A stretch of 64,000 bases of DNA from DATAXP01 sp036272935 (GTDB lineage: Bacteria; Planctomycetota; Planctomycetia; Pirellulales; PNKZ01): NCBI GenBank assembly GCA_036272935.1, contig DATAXP010000068.1:1-64000 (forward strand), given 5' to 3'. Of the stretch, positions 8,550-18,592 are shown piece by piece; the first letter of the stretch is position 1, and each line of letters begins with the position of its first letter. The notes under the pieces were generated by a model. It was not told the DNA's origin, searched no databases, and saw only the letters and a list, made by a program, of their open reading frames with translations. The translations under genes and the position numbers were made by a program.

Positions 8550-11546
8550 ATGCCGAGCGTCGTCCGCTGCCTGTTCGTGGCGACTGTGGTCGTCACAGCC
8601 TGCACCACTCGGTCGAGTGCGCTCGATCCGGAACGAACGCTTACGCAGTGCTTTCAGCGCATCTGGCAGGTGCAGCAGGGACTGCCGCGCGGAACGATCT
8701 ACGCCATCTTGCAAACCTCGGATGGCCACCTGTGGCTGGGCACACAGGCCGGACTGGTGCGCTTCGACGGCGTCGAATTTACCAGCGTACCGCGCTGGAT
8801 GGGCCGGCTGCCGTCGGACACCCTTTGGGTCCGCGCCCTGTGCGAGGATGCTCAGCACCGCGTGTGGATCGCCACGGAAGGCAACGGCCTATTCGTGCTC
8901 AGCGACGGAGTGGCCCGCCGCTTCGCCGTTCGCGACGACTTGCCGTCGGACGACGTTCGCGCGCTCGTGGCCGATCGTGATGGCGTGGTGTGGATTGGTA
9001 CGTCGCGCGGCCTGGCCCGCGCCGAGCGTGGCAGAATTGTCTCCGGCGAGAATGCCAAGCAGCGCAGCGACAGTGTGAACGCTATTTGCCGGGCGGCCGA
9101 CGGCACGATTTGGATCGGCGGCAGCGGCAGCCCTTTGCGCGTTTGGCGCGATGGGCATGAGACGCCGCATCCTCTGAAGTCGATTCCCGAGCGCGCCACG
9201 GTCGAAGCGCTCAAATGTGCCGCCGACGGGACACTTTGGGTCGGCACGACGCATGGTCTGGTCCGCCTCAAAGATGGCGAGGAAAGGTTGTTCACCACGG
9301 CCGACGGCCTGGCCGACAATTGGATCCATTGCCTCGCTGCCGGTAGCAACGACTGCCTCTGGCTTGGCACCGAGGAGGGCTTCACGCGGCTACACAATGA
9401 TACGTTTGAGAGTTTCCGTAAGCGCGACGGTCTCTCGCAGAGCAGTGTGTACGTCGTGGCCGAGGATCGGGAAGGGAGCCTGTGGGTCGGCACCAAGCAC
9501 GGCCTGAACCAGTTCTGCGATCGCCGCACGGTGCCGCTCACCGTGAAAGAAGGCCTACCGAGCAACGATACGGGGCCGGTGCTGCAAGACGAAACGGGAG
9601 ATATTTGGGTCGGCACGCTTGGCGCCGGACTGGTGCGCGTTGACGGTCGCAAGTTCACGGTCCTAACCACGAGCGACGGCATGCCTAGCGGCACGGTGTT
9701 ATCGCTGGCGGCACACGACGGTGAGCTGTGGGTGGGGACCGATCGCGGCGTCTGCCGAGTGCGTGACCGCATGGTGCGCGACCGATTTGGCCGCGACGAC
9801 GGGCTGCCGAGCGACAGTGTGCTTGGCCTGTGCTGCGACAAGCAGGGGAACGTTTGGGCCGGCACCAGCGTTGGACTGGCGCAGTGGCGCGATGGCAAGT
9901 TCGCGCCGCCCGCAGTGGCGGACGAGGCGCTGAAGTTATCGATCATCGCGCTGACCGGCTTCCACGGTGAGTCGCTATTCTTCGCAACCGATGAAGGTGG
10001 GCTGTACCGTCTTGCCGGCGATTCGATCGAGACGCTGGTCAAGCATGGCTCAGGCCGCCGCAACGTCAGCAGCTTGTACGAGGATCCCGATGGCTTACTG
10101 TGGATGGCAACGCGCGGCGACGGCCTGCGGATGTACGACGGTAGCTCGCTCGTCGATTTCACGATGAAGGATGGATTGTACGACGACGATCTGTTCGGCA
10201 TGGTGGCCGATGACCACGGGCACCTCTGGATAGCTTGCAGCAAGGGATTGTTCTACGTGAATCGTGCGCAGTTGCGATTGGTGGCTAAGGACCGCAACCA
10301 GCGGCTTGTTAGCACACCGTTCAGCCCGCTCGAGGCGCTGCGCACGATCGAATGTCAGGATGGCGTGCAACCTGGCGTGACCAAGACCATGGACGGCCGC
10401 ATTTGGTTCTCAACCATCCGCGGACTGATTTTCATCGATCCGCAGCACCTACGCCGTGTGCTGCCGCCGACGCCGGTCGTCGTCGAGGAGGTGATCGTCA
10501 ATGGGCGCAGCGAGCAACCCGACCGGTTGGGCAAGCTTGGCCCGGGGTTGACGAACCTGGAGTTTCGCTACGCTGCGCTGAGCTTCGTCAGCCCGTCCCG
10601 GATGACTTATCGGTACCAGCTCGAAGGCTTCGACCAGGATTGGATCGAGGCCGGCTCGCGGCACGAGGCGTTTTACACGAACTTGCCTCCCGGCGACTAT
10701 CGATTCCGCGTCGGGGCTGATAACGTCGACGAAACGTTCCACGAAATCACCGCACCGGTGGCGTTCACGATCAGGCCGCAACTTTACCAGCGCGCTTGGT
10801 TTCTGCCGTTGTGCGGCGCGGTCGTGGTTCTGGCCATCTGGGGTGGATACCGCTGGCGGCTGCGCCAGGTCAAACAGCGGATGCAGGTGATCGTGGCCGA
10901 GCGCAGCCGCATCGCCCGCGAGCTGCACGACACGCTAATGCAAGGCTTTTCAGGCGTCACGATGGAGATGCAGGCTCTTGCGGCCCAGTTGCCATCGTCG
11001 CAGGAGCGCAGTGCGTTGGAGGAGATCATCGCCGACGCCGGCACCTGCCTGCGTGACGCTCGCCGCAGCATCGCGGGGCTTCGTCACACGGATGGCGACA
11101 ACTCCGGGCTGGCCATGGCCATCGCGCAGGCCGCCCGCCAGATCGCCGAGCCGCACGATGTTCGGCTGAAGCTGCAACTCGAGCGAGCGCCGCTAAACCT
11201 GCCGGCCGACGTCCAATACAACGTCCTGCGCATCGCTCAGGAGGCCATCACCAACGCGGTGAAGCATTCCAATGGGCGCAACATCGAAGTGGCACTCGAG
11301 CGAACGGTGCGCGAACTGCGACTGCGCGTGCGCGACGATGGCGTAGGATTCGACGCCGAGAAGGCCAACCGTAACGCCACGGGACATTACGGGCTGATCG
11401 GCATGCGCGAACGAGCCAATCAGATCGGCGGCGAACTGCACCTTTCGAGCGCCCCGGGGCGTGGAACCACCCTGATGCTCGTGCTGCCGATGAACCACAG
11501 CGCCGGCAGCGCGGCGGTCGAATCCCCGGAACTCTACAGCAACTGA
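8550..11546 (+). CDS. Two-component-regulator-propeller sensor histidine kinase
   Basis: Sensor kinase of the one-piece propeller class, 998 aa. A lipoprotein-like leader with TAC at its end is followed by about 14 Reg_prop repeats (pattern ..LWxGTxxGLxR..) to about residue 650. A Y_Y_Y domain follows (YRYQLEGFDQDWIEAG), then one TM near 748-770, a HisKA_3 dimerisation helix with RELHDTLMQ (His793) and a HATPase_c domain (N-box EAITNAVKHS, G-box DDGVGFD). The ATG at 8550 follows AGGA by 9 nt; a GTG at 8544 is less well spaced. No response regulator is adjacent, so it is an orphan kinase. It is divergent from mdtABC and could control it, but that is inference. Confidence 0.9.
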   Translation: MPSVVRCLFVATVVVTACTTRSSALDPERTLTQCFQRIWQVQQGLPRGTIYAILQTSDGHLWLGTQAGLVRFDGVEFTSVPRWMGRLPSDTLWVRALCEDAQHRVWIATEGNGLFVLSDGVARRFAVRDDLPSDDVRALVADRDGVVWIGTSRGLARAERGRIVSGENAKQRSDSVNAICRAADGTIWIGGSGSPLRVWRDGHETPHPLKSIPERATVEALKCAADGTLWVGTTHGLVRLKDGEERLFTTADGLADNWIHCLAAGSNDCLWLGTEEGFTRLHNDTFESFRKRDGLSQSSVYVVAEDREGSLWVGTKHGLNQFCDRRTVPLTVKEGLPSNDTGPVLQDETGDIWVGTLGAGLVRVDGRKFTVLTTSDGMPSGTVLSLAAHDGELWVGTDRGVCRVRDRMVRDRFGRDDGLPSDSVLGLCCDKQGNVWAGTSVGLAQWRDGKFAPPAVADEALKLSIIALTGFHGESLFFATDEGGLYRLAGDSIETLVKHGSGRRNVSSLYEDPDGLLWMATRGDGLRMYDGSSLVDFTMKDGLYDDDLFGMVADDHGHLWIACSKGLFYVNRAQLRLVAKDRNQRLVSTPFSPLEALRTIECQDGVQPGVTKTMDGRIWFSTIRGLIFIDPQHLRRVLPPTPVVVEEVIVNGRSEQPDRLGKLGPGLTNLEFRYAALSFVSPSRMTYRYQLEGFDQDWIEAGSRHEAFYTNLPPGDYRFRVGADNVDETFHEITAPVAFTIRPQLYQRAWFLPLCGAVVVLAIWGGYRWRLRQVKQRMQVIVAERSRIARELHDTLMQGFSGVTMEMQALAAQLPSSQERSALEEIIADAGTCLRDARRSIAGLRHTDGDNSGLAMAIAQAARQIAEPHDVRLKLQLERAPLNLPADVQYNVLRIAQEAITNAVKHSNGRNIEVALERTVRELRLRVRDDGVGFDAEKANRNATGHYGLIGMRERANQIGGELHLSSAPGRGTTLMLVLPMNHSAGSAAVESPELYSN

Positions 11547-11557
11547 GCCACTTCACG

Positions 11558-12259
11558 TCAATCGGGCTCAAGCAGCCTCGGCAGCTCGTCGAGGGTCGCG
11601 ATCCGCTCGATGTCCACGGCCGACTCATCGCCGTTGCCCACAAGCACCGCTCGCCAGCCTGCCGCGCGGGCCGCCCGGTAGTCATTCACCAAATCGTCGC
11701 CGACGAGCATGATTCGTTCGGCTGGCAAGGCCAGGAGTTGCTCGATTGCTCGGAAGAACTCGACGCTCGGCTTGCGCCAACCGAGCCGCGACGAGGCGAA
11801 TACGTGCGGCGTCGAGACCAGCGGCGACAATCCGGCCCAGAGCGCTTCCAGCCGACGATCGAAGTTCGATGCCACGCCAACCAGCAAGCCGCGCGCGGCA
11901 AGCGCCTGCCACCCTTCCACGGCTCCAGGGACAACTCGCCACGAATCACTTTGGCCGAAGTGCCGCCAAAGCGCGTCGAACAAGCCGCGCCGATTGGCAA
12001 CCTCGTCGAACACGTGGGCCACGATCCGTCGCCAGCGCAATTGCTCGCGCTGCTCGGTGGCGCGGCCGCGGTGCAGCAGTGCATCGGCCTCTTCTTCAGC
12101 CGCAAAGGCGACGCGAAAACGCTCGGCAATCGTCGGCTCGTCGAGCTGCGAACCGAATTGCTGCGCCGCGAGCCAATAGGCGCGTGCCACCGGTGGCTCC
12201 GGAACGATCACCGTTCCCACGGCATCGAACAACACCGCACGGATGGAGTTCACCGACAT
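11558..12259 (-). CDS. HAD-superfamily hydrolase, HDHD3/haloacid-dehalogenase-like
   Basis: 233 aa from the ATG at 12259. Motif I is VLFDAVGTVI with nucleophile Asp12, but the usual second Asp of DxD is Val14, as in haloacid-dehalogenase-like members. Motif II is GVASNFD, motif III LGWRKPS and motif IV MLVGDDLVNDYRAA. A helical cap lies between residues 15 and 95. Probably a cytoplasmic phosphatase or dehalogenase acting on a small molecule; the substrate is unknown. It is convergent with the kinase at 8550-11546 (11-nt gap). Confidence 0.85.
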   Translation of the reverse strand: MSVNSIRAVLFDAVGTVIVPEPPVARAYWLAAQQFGSQLDEPTIAERFRVAFAAEEEADALLHRGRATEQREQLRWRRIVAHVFDEVANRRGLFDALWRHFGQSDSWRVVPGAVEGWQALAARGLLVGVASNFDRRLEALWAGLSPLVSTPHVFASSRLGWRKPSVEFFRAIEQLLALPAERIMLVGDDLVNDYRAARAAGWRAVLVGNGDESAVDIERIATLDELPRLLEPD

Positions 12260-12293
12260 CTCAAATAGAGAAATGGAGGAGAAAACAAAAGAT

Positions 12294-12350
12294 CGCGAAG
12301 GACGCAAAGAAGATTTGATTTGTCTTCTCTTTGCGCTCTTCGCGTCCTTC
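12294..12350. repeat. Palindromic repeat with 9-mer arms
   Basis: The left arm (12294-12313) and right arm (12323-12350) are imperfect complements. Each is built of related 9-mers such as CGCGAAGGA, CGCAAAGAA and, on the other strand, CGTCCTTC. It fills the gap between rseP and the HAD gene and may fold as a hairpin or bidirectional terminator. Confidence 0.7.
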
Positions 12351-12366
12351 TGTTCAAAAAGGATTG

Positions 12367-14496
12367 TTACTCGGCGATGCGCGAGATCAGCCCCAGGTCG
12401 AGGCTGATGGCGAACAGCATCAGGCTCACCAGGAACACAAAGCCTGCGTAGTGGAACGCCAGGACGATCCGCTCGCTCACCGGCTTACGGCGGATGCCTT
12501 CCAGGGCCAGGAAGACCATGTGTCCGCCGTCGAGAACCGGGATCGGCAGGAAGTTGATCACTGCCAGGTTCGCGCTCAGCATGGTCAGAAACAGCAGGAA
12601 GCTGGCCAAACCTTCCTGGGCTTGGCGGAACGCCTCGGCAGCAATCGTTCCGGGACCGCCGATCATCGTGATCGGAATCTGGCGCTCGCCCAGCTTTTGT
12701 AGGAAGCGATACACCAGCAGCAGCGAGCTGAGCGTTTTGCGCCCGCCGAGCCGCACCGCTTCGCCGAAGCTCGACGCCTGCTTGATGAACTGCAACGCCT
12801 CCAGGTTAAGCCCGCGATCGGAATTGAACGCCTCGGTGCTTTCGACAGGCTGCAACTCGACCTTGCGTGTGTTCGTACCCGATTCGATTTCGAGCCGCAC
12901 CTTGCCGGCATGGGCTTGCAGCGCTTCGTGGAAGATCACCCAGTTGGCGTGCTTGTCGAAACGGATCGGCTTCTTTTCTTCGGCCGATTCGCCGGCCTTC
13001 TTCTCTGCCTCGATCGGCAACAGTACGGCCGAGGTGACCTTATCACCGGCGTGAATATCGGCCTTCGCCGCTGGACTGCCGGGCACCACCGCGACCACAT
13101 CGTTGAGCACTCGATAGGCGATGCCCACTTCGGGGATTGAGATCGGCTCGCCCCAAAACTCGGGTCGCTCGCGCCACGGCGCTTGTTGCAACGGTACGTC
13201 GAACGTCAGCTCAGTGCGTTTGTTATCGGTCGAGTGGGCGACGGTGAGTTTCACATTCTGTCCGGTTCGTCGCCGCAGTTCCCAAGGCAACAACATCGGA
13301 TCCTTCACCGGCTCGCCGTCAATCGCCACCAACTCGTCGCCGACCTTAATCCCCAAATCGGCCGCGGGGCTATTCGCCTGGATGGCCGAGATCGGCCCCG
13401 CCTTCATCATCAGTCCAAGCGTCTTCATCGGGTTGGCGTGCACTTCGATGTCCACGCGTTCCGTCTTTGCCGATGGCGTGGTGATTGGCTTTCCATCGGG
13501 ACCGCGGGGCAAGCGCTCCACCGTCACCTTGATACTGTCCGGGGCATGCTGATTGAGCAGGGCGTAAAGCTGAGCGCTGGTTTCAACCGGCTCGCCATCG
13601 ACGGCTACGATCCGATCGCCGCCGTCGAATGGCGGCTTAGCTTGCGCGGCAGGCGAGTATTTCCGTGCCGGCTCGTCGGCCAACAGCGTCAGCGACGGGG
13701 CCGCCGCCATGCCGACCATCGGCACTCCCAGGTCGGTGCTCGGAAACAGCGACATGCTGATCGGGTCTTTCACGCCGGGACGCTGAACCTTGATCTCGAT
13801 CCCCTGCTTCAGGTCGCTCACCGGCACATCCTGCCGTAGGTCGCCGAACGTCGGACGCTTCATGTCTCCGAGTTGGATAATGTCGTCCCCCGAGCGCAGC
13901 CCGGCCCGCCAGGCGGCCTCGCCCGGCATGGTGCTGCCGACGACACAGGGGATTTCCTTCACGCCGATCATGAAAGCGACCATCGCCATGATCATGGCGA
14001 AGATCACGTTCATGATCACGCCGGCCGAGATGATCGCCATTCGCTGCGGAACGCTCTTGGCCAAATAGCTGCGCGGATCGTGCTTGGCGTGATCCTCGGC
14101 GGTCGGCTCGGGCGGCAAATCGCCGTGCGGAAGGTGCTCGGGGTGCGGCGCCTCGGCCGAGGTCACCGCGGCCGACGGCATGCGCGAACGTTCCGCCTCG
14201 CGTGCCGCGGCACCGGGGTTATCGTCCTGGCCAAGCATCTTCACGTAGCCGCCCAGCGGCAGAATGCCGATGCCATACTCGGTTTCGCCGGCCTGAAACT
14301 TGAACAGCTTCAATCCGTAGATGTCGAAGCCGAGATAGAACTTCTCGCACTTCACGCCGCACGCCTTGGCGACGAGGAAGTGGCCCAGCTCATGGACGAA
14401 AATCACGAAGCCCAGGCCGCATGCCACCCAGGCCACCGAGTTCCAGAAGCCGAGGTCGGTCAATCGCTCGAACCACGTCACGGCAATCAAGCACAT
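12367..14496 (-). CDS. rseP: RseP-type site-2 intramembrane metalloprotease
   Basis: Membrane zinc protease that cleaves transmembrane anchors such as anti-sigma factors. 709 aa from the ATG at 14496, which overlaps the end of dxr by 10 nt. The active site FVHELGHF is at residues 35-39, and GYVKMLGQDDNP is the conserved beta-hairpin. There are several PDZ-like segments between about 220 and 560. The C-terminal NFLPIPVLDGGHM supplies the third zinc ligand, followed by a last TM. It is longer than E. coli RseP (450 aa) because of extra PDZ-like and linker sequence plus a hydrophilic insert near 75-120. The dxr-rseP order resembles the dxr-cdsA-rseP group of other bacteria, without cdsA. Confidence 0.9.
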   Translation of the reverse strand: MCLIAVTWFERLTDLGFWNSVAWVACGLGFVIFVHELGHFLVAKACGVKCEKFYLGFDIYGLKLFKFQAGETEYGIGILPLGGYVKMLGQDDNPGAAAREAERSRMPSAAVTSAEAPHPEHLPHGDLPPEPTAEDHAKHDPRSYLAKSVPQRMAIISAGVIMNVIFAMIMAMVAFMIGVKEIPCVVGSTMPGEAAWRAGLRSGDDIIQLGDMKRPTFGDLRQDVPVSDLKQGIEIKVQRPGVKDPISMSLFPSTDLGVPMVGMAAAPSLTLLADEPARKYSPAAQAKPPFDGGDRIVAVDGEPVETSAQLYALLNQHAPDSIKVTVERLPRGPDGKPITTPSAKTERVDIEVHANPMKTLGLMMKAGPISAIQANSPAADLGIKVGDELVAIDGEPVKDPMLLPWELRRRTGQNVKLTVAHSTDNKRTELTFDVPLQQAPWRERPEFWGEPISIPEVGIAYRVLNDVVAVVPGSPAAKADIHAGDKVTSAVLLPIEAEKKAGESAEEKKPIRFDKHANWVIFHEALQAHAGKVRLEIESGTNTRKVELQPVESTEAFNSDRGLNLEALQFIKQASSFGEAVRLGGRKTLSSLLLVYRFLQKLGERQIPITMIGGPGTIAAEAFRQAQEGLASFLLFLTMLSANLAVINFLPIPVLDGGHMVFLALEGIRRKPVSERIVLAFHYAGFVFLVSLMLFAISLDLGLISRIAE

Positions 14497-15650
14497 ACCC
14501 ACCGCGCCACCTCCTGGCGTGCCCAGCGATCCAGCTCGAAGAGCCGCTCCAGCGACGGGCTGGGCTCGAACGCATGCTGCTCGACGATCGCGCGGCACGA
14601 TGGCACGATGTCGGTAAATCGTAGCTCGCCGGACAAGAACCCGGCCACTGCCGCCTCGTTAGCGGCATTGAGGACGGCACCGGCTGTGCCGCCTCTGCGG
14701 GCCACCTCGCGCCCCAATTCCAGGGCGGGAAATCGCTCCGGATCGGCCGGCTCGAATTCCAGCCGCAGCTCACGCGCCCAATCCATCTTGGCCGCTACTC
14801 CCGGCAGCCGATCGGGCCAGGTCAGCGCCCCTTGGATCGGCAGCTTCATGTCGGGCGGGCTCATCTGAGCGATCACCGAGCCGTCGACAAACTCGACCAT
14901 CGAATGGACGATCGATTGAGGATGCACGACCACTTCGATCTGGCTTTCGTCGAGGTCGAACAGCCACCGCGCCTCGATCAGCTCCAGCGCCTTGTTCATC
15001 ATCGTGGCCGAGTCGATCGTGATCTTGCGCCCCATGCTCCAGTTCGGGTGCGCCAGCGCCTCGTCGACCGTCACCTGTTCAAGCTGCTCGGCCGAATGAT
15101 TGCGGAATGGCCCGCCGCTGGCCGTAAGAATCACTCGCCGCACCTGGTCGCGGCGGCCGGCCTGCATGGCCTGGAAAATGGCGCTATGTTCGCTGTCGAC
15201 CGGTAGAATCATCGCTCCGCGGCGCCGGGCCAGATCGATGGCCAGCGGTCCCGCGACGACGAGCGTCTCTTTGTTCGCCAAGGCGACCGTCTTGCCGGCT
15301 TCCAGTGCCGCCCAGGTGCTGCGCAGCCCGGCACTACCGACGATGGCTGAAAGAACCGTATCGACATCGGCGCGCTGCACGGCGCGCTCTAGCGCCTCGG
15401 GCCCGGAGAGCCGTTCGATGCCGCGTGGCAGTTGCGACCAATCGTGCTCCTGGGCCGCATCGGCGTCGGCGACCACAATCCAGGCCGGCTTTGCTTGCCG
15501 CGCCTGCTCCTCGAGTGCCGCGGTGCTGCGAAAGGCCGCCAGCCCAATCGCCTGCAACCGACCGGGGGCCGCCGCGATCACTTCCAAGGCGTTACGACCG
15601 ATGCTGCCGGTAGAACCGAGCACGGCGACGCGGGTGGAGCGATCGGTCAT
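14487..15650 (-). CDS. dxr: 1-deoxy-D-xylulose-5-phosphate reductoisomerase
   Basis: Converts DXP to 2-C-methyl-D-erythritol 4-phosphate with NADPH in the MEP isoprenoid pathway, cytoplasmic. 387 aa, the normal length. The NADPH-binding loop LGSTGSIGRN is at residues 11-20; ALANKETLVVAG, VDSEHSAIFQ and the metal/substrate region SMGRKITIDSATMMNKALE follow, and the flexible loop is near MSPPDMKLPIQ. The first gene of the dxr-rseP operon, it is divergent from ftsH with about 246 nt between starts. Confidence 0.96.
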   Translation of the reverse strand: MTDRSTRVAVLGSTGSIGRNALEVIAAAPGRLQAIGLAAFRSTAALEEQARQAKPAWIVVADADAAQEHDWSQLPRGIERLSGPEALERAVQRADVDTVLSAIVGSAGLRSTWAALEAGKTVALANKETLVVAGPLAIDLARRRGAMILPVDSEHSAIFQAMQAGRRDQVRRVILTASGGPFRNHSAEQLEQVTVDEALAHPNWSMGRKITIDSATMMNKALELIEARWLFDLDESQIEVVVHPQSIVHSMVEFVDGSVIAQMSPPDMKLPIQGALTWPDRLPGVAAKMDWARELRLEFEPADPERFPALELGREVARRGGTAGAVLNAANEAAVAGFLSGELRFTDIVPSCRAIVEQHAFEPSPSLERLFELDRWARQEVARWVCA

Positions 15651-15835
15651 GAGCGGCGTGCCAATGCGAATCGAACAAATAACGGCGGCTGCGCGGCGCC
15701 AGCAATCGGTGAAACTACCACGGCCTAGCGACCGCCTTAGCGGGCTAAATACCGACCTCTGTGCAACTTCCGCTCCATTCTAGTGGCGGGATTGCAAACT
15801 CGACAACCCGTATTGCCCGCTCGGAAGCCGGCGCG

Positions 15836-15864
15836 TTGAACAACCTTCCGTTCGGTCCTACGAT
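15836..15864 (+). promoter_or_regulatory. Sigma-70-type promoter of ftsH
   Basis: TTGAAC (15836-15841), 17-bp spacer, TACGAT (15859-15864). This predicts transcription start near 15871, about 26 nt before the ftsH ATG, with an AAAGGA ribosome site between. Confidence 0.6.
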
Positions 15865-15896
15865 TAGGAGGCTCAAAAGCACCAAAGGAATCGACC

Positions 15897-17990
15897 ATGG
15901 AATCGAAGCGCGACGTGCCCGGACGCAAAGGCCCTGAAAAACGCTCGCCCCCGACGAGCAACAACTTTCTGTGGGTGCTGGTCGCGATCGGCACGGCCGT
16001 GCTGTTCGTCATCTATGTGGTGCCGCTCAAGCAGGAACTCGACCTGCCGTACGGCCGGCTCGTCCAGCTCATCGAGCAGGGGGCACCGAGCAAGAACCAT
16101 GATGCTTCGATTCGCATCGACGGCAACTACGACGCCGTACCGGCCACGTACGTCTACAGCAACCTTACCGACCTGAAGGTCGGCCCTGAAGAGATTCAGG
16201 GCAATCTCGATCGCCGGGTGTTCAGCCGTAGCGATGCAGCCGAGGCGGCGTCGCCCGCCCCGACCACCGAGTTGGCCGGCAAGGAGAACGTGCCGTTCCG
16301 CACCGGTCGCCGCGGCTTCGAGACGACCGACGGCAGCTTCGAGGACATGCTGCGGAAGAACGGCTTCACCGACTTCCGTGGTGAAGAGAAGCCGGGACCC
16401 TTGGCCAGCCACGCCCCACTGTTTGTCGTCACCGCTCTCATGCTGCTGGTGGTTTGGATCTTTCTCAGGCGCATGGGTGGCGCCGGCAGCCCGATGGCCT
16501 TTGGTCGCAGCCGCGGCAAGATGTACGCCCAGGAAGATATCGGCGTCACCTTCGAAGATGTCGCCGGCATCGACGAGGCGGTCGACGAGCTGCGCGAAGT
16601 GGTCGAGTTCCTGAAGAACCCCGAAAAATTCCAAATCCTAGGCGGCCGCATCCCCAAGGGCTTGCTGCTCGTCGGGCCGCCGGGGACTGGAAAGACGCTG
16701 CTGGCCAAGGCGATCGCCGGTGAGGCGGGAGTGCCGTTCTTCAGCCTCTCGGGGTCCGACTTCGTCGAAATGTTCGTTGGCGTTGGTGCGGCGCGCGTGC
16801 GCGACATGTTCCAGCAGGCTGAGAGCAAAGCCCCGTGCATCATCTTCATCGATGAGCTCGACGCCCTGGGCAAAACCCGCGGCTCGAGCGTGGTCGGCGG
16901 ACACGACGAACGCGAGCAGACCCTCAATGCCTTGCTGGTCGAGATGGACGGCTTTGAAACGAACAGCGGCGTGATCGTGCTGGCTGCCACAAACCGGCCC
17001 GAGACGCTCGATCCCGCACTGCTGCGCCCCGGCCGCTTCGACCGCCACGTGCTGGTCGATCGTCCTGACGTGCGCGGCCGCGAGCAGATCCTGAGCGTTC
17101 ACGTGCAGAACGTGAAGCTCGACGGCGCGGTGAACGTCAAGGAGGTTGCCCGCATCACCTCGGGCTTCGTCGGCGCCGATCTGGCGAACCTGGTGAACGA
17201 AGCGGCTTTGCTGGCTGCCCGCAAAGGAAAGAGCGCCGTGGGCATGGAGGAGTTCAACGAAGGGGTCGAGCGCGTCACCGCCGGCCTGGAAAAGAAGCAG
17301 CGCATCATCCACCAGGATGAAAAACAGCGCGTCGCCTACCACGAAAGCGGCCACGCCTTGGTCGCGTACAGCCTGCCGAACACCGATCCGGTGCACAAAG
17401 TCTCCATTATTCCGCGCGGCCTGGGGGCGCTCGGTTACGTGATGCAGCGACCCGAGGGGGACCGCTACCTGATGACCCAAGGCGAGCTGGAAAGCCGCAT
17501 CCAGGTGCTGCTGGCCGGCACGATCGCCGAAGAGATGACGTTCTCCGACGTCTCGACCGGCGCACAGAACGACCTGGAACGGGCCAGCGAAATTGCCCGC
17601 AGCATGGTGATGGACTACGGCATGAGCCGCATGGGGCGGGTGAACTACCGTGAGAGCGCCCGCTCGCCGTTTTTGGCCGGCGGCGAAGCCCCGCGCGAGC
17701 GTAGCCACAGCGAGCAAACCGCACGCGAAATCGACGAGCAGATCACCTCGATCATCAACGTGGCGCTCGAACGAGTGCGGCGGATGCTTGAAACACGCCG
17801 CCCCGCTTTGGAGGCGCTAGCCCAGCGGCTGATCGAGCGCGAAGTCATCGATTCCGACGAGTTGCGGCAGATTATTGAAGAGAACTCGCCGGCGCCGCAG
17901 ATCGTGCCGGGCACGGGCGCCGAACGGAAGCGCACCAGCCATCCGGCCGTCGTCATCGCCCCGGGAGAAGAATCGGCCCGCGAGGCTTAA
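15897..17990 (+). CDS. ftsH: ATP-dependent zinc metalloprotease FtsH
   Basis: Membrane-bound AAA+ protease that degrades damaged and regulatory proteins; forms hexamers. 697 aa. TM1 is near 20-42, an extracytoplasmic domain of about 135 residues follows (longer than in E. coli), and TM2 lies near 178-196. Walker A is GPPGTGKT (260-267), Walker B IIFIDELDALG, and the second region of homology AATNRPETLDPALLRPGRFD. Zinc site HESGH at 482-486, with the third ligand in the helix after DVSTGAQNDLERA. The ATG is set by an AAAGGA site and the promoter just upstream. The C-terminal tail is rich in Pro and Glu. Confidence 0.97.
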   Translation: MESKRDVPGRKGPEKRSPPTSNNFLWVLVAIGTAVLFVIYVVPLKQELDLPYGRLVQLIEQGAPSKNHDASIRIDGNYDAVPATYVYSNLTDLKVGPEEIQGNLDRRVFSRSDAAEAASPAPTTELAGKENVPFRTGRRGFETTDGSFEDMLRKNGFTDFRGEEKPGPLASHAPLFVVTALMLLVVWIFLRRMGGAGSPMAFGRSRGKMYAQEDIGVTFEDVAGIDEAVDELREVVEFLKNPEKFQILGGRIPKGLLLVGPPGTGKTLLAKAIAGEAGVPFFSLSGSDFVEMFVGVGAARVRDMFQQAESKAPCIIFIDELDALGKTRGSSVVGGHDEREQTLNALLVEMDGFETNSGVIVLAATNRPETLDPALLRPGRFDRHVLVDRPDVRGREQILSVHVQNVKLDGAVNVKEVARITSGFVGADLANLVNEAALLAARKGKSAVGMEEFNEGVERVTAGLEKKQRIIHQDEKQRVAYHESGHALVAYSLPNTDPVHKVSIIPRGLGALGYVMQRPEGDRYLMTQGELESRIQVLLAGTIAEEMTFSDVSTGAQNDLERASEIARSMVMDYGMSRMGRVNYRESARSPFLAGGEAPRERSHSEQTAREIDEQITSIINVALERVRRMLETRRPALEALAQRLIEREVIDSDELRQIIEENSPAPQIVPGTGAERKRTSHPAVVIAPGEESAREA

Positions 17991-18094
17991 GCGGGAAGAA
18001 ACTCGCCATCGCCTGCCAAGCGGATTGTCGTTCCATCGCGCGTCGCCGCCTCCGAATATTTTCGTGTTGTGTTCTTCGTCCAGGAGGCGAATCT

Positions 18095-18586
18095 ATGAAG
18101 TTGCTTTGCGCGATTGTGTTGACGGCGATCACGGTCATCGCCGGCGTGGCGATCATGGGGACAACCGCTCAAGGTCACGCGGCCGGTGAGCGCGGCGAGT
18201 TGATCTACGTGCCGATCTACTCGTCGATCTATTACGACAACAGTCGCCACACGCTCGAAATGGCCGCCACGCTGGCAGTCCATAACGTGAACGTCGATCG
18301 CACGCTGACGGTGACGCGCGCCGACTACTACAACACCGGCGGCAAGCTGATCAAGCATTATCTCGAAGCGCCGCTGGTGCTGAAGCCGCTGGAGACCAAG
18401 AGCCTGGTGATCGAGAAGGCCGACACCACCGGCGGCACCGGCGCGAACTTCCTGGTCGAATGGCGCGACGCCTCCGAGTCAAGCAGCCCTGTGGTCGAGG
18501 CGATCATGATCAACGCCGCCTCGAACCTCGGCATCGCGTTCACCTCGCCGGGCCGCGTGATCCAGCAATTCGGCGCGGCGCCGTGA
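18095..18586 (+). CDS. Exported DUF3124-family protein
   Basis: 163 aa with a signal peptide (LLCAIVLTAITVIAGVA then AHA-like end near residue 30). The body has the family pattern YVPIYSSIYYDNSRHTLEMA, then LAVHNVNVDRTLTVTRADYY and the C-terminal LVEWRDASESSSPVVEAIMI. The function of DUF3124 is unknown; by composition it is a small periplasmic beta-rich protein. An AGGAGG site precedes the ATG. It stands alone, about 100 nt after ftsH. Confidence 0.8.
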   Translation: MKLLCAIVLTAITVIAGVAIMGTTAQGHAAGERGELIYVPIYSSIYYDNSRHTLEMAATLAVHNVNVDRTLTVTRADYYNTGGKLIKHYLEAPLVLKPLETKSLVIEKADTTGGTGANFLVEWRDASESSSPVVEAIMINAASNLGIAFTSPGRVIQQFGAAP

Positions 18587-18592
18587 ATCGCG

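Noticed and set aside
8144..8980. Long plus-strand reading frame overlapping mdtA and the kinase
   Set aside because: Low-complexity Arg/Gly composition, in the shadow of two well-supported genes.
16638..17717. 359-aa minus-strand frame inside ftsH
   Set aside because: Antisense shadow of a highly conserved gene; His/Gln/Ala-rich with no domain.
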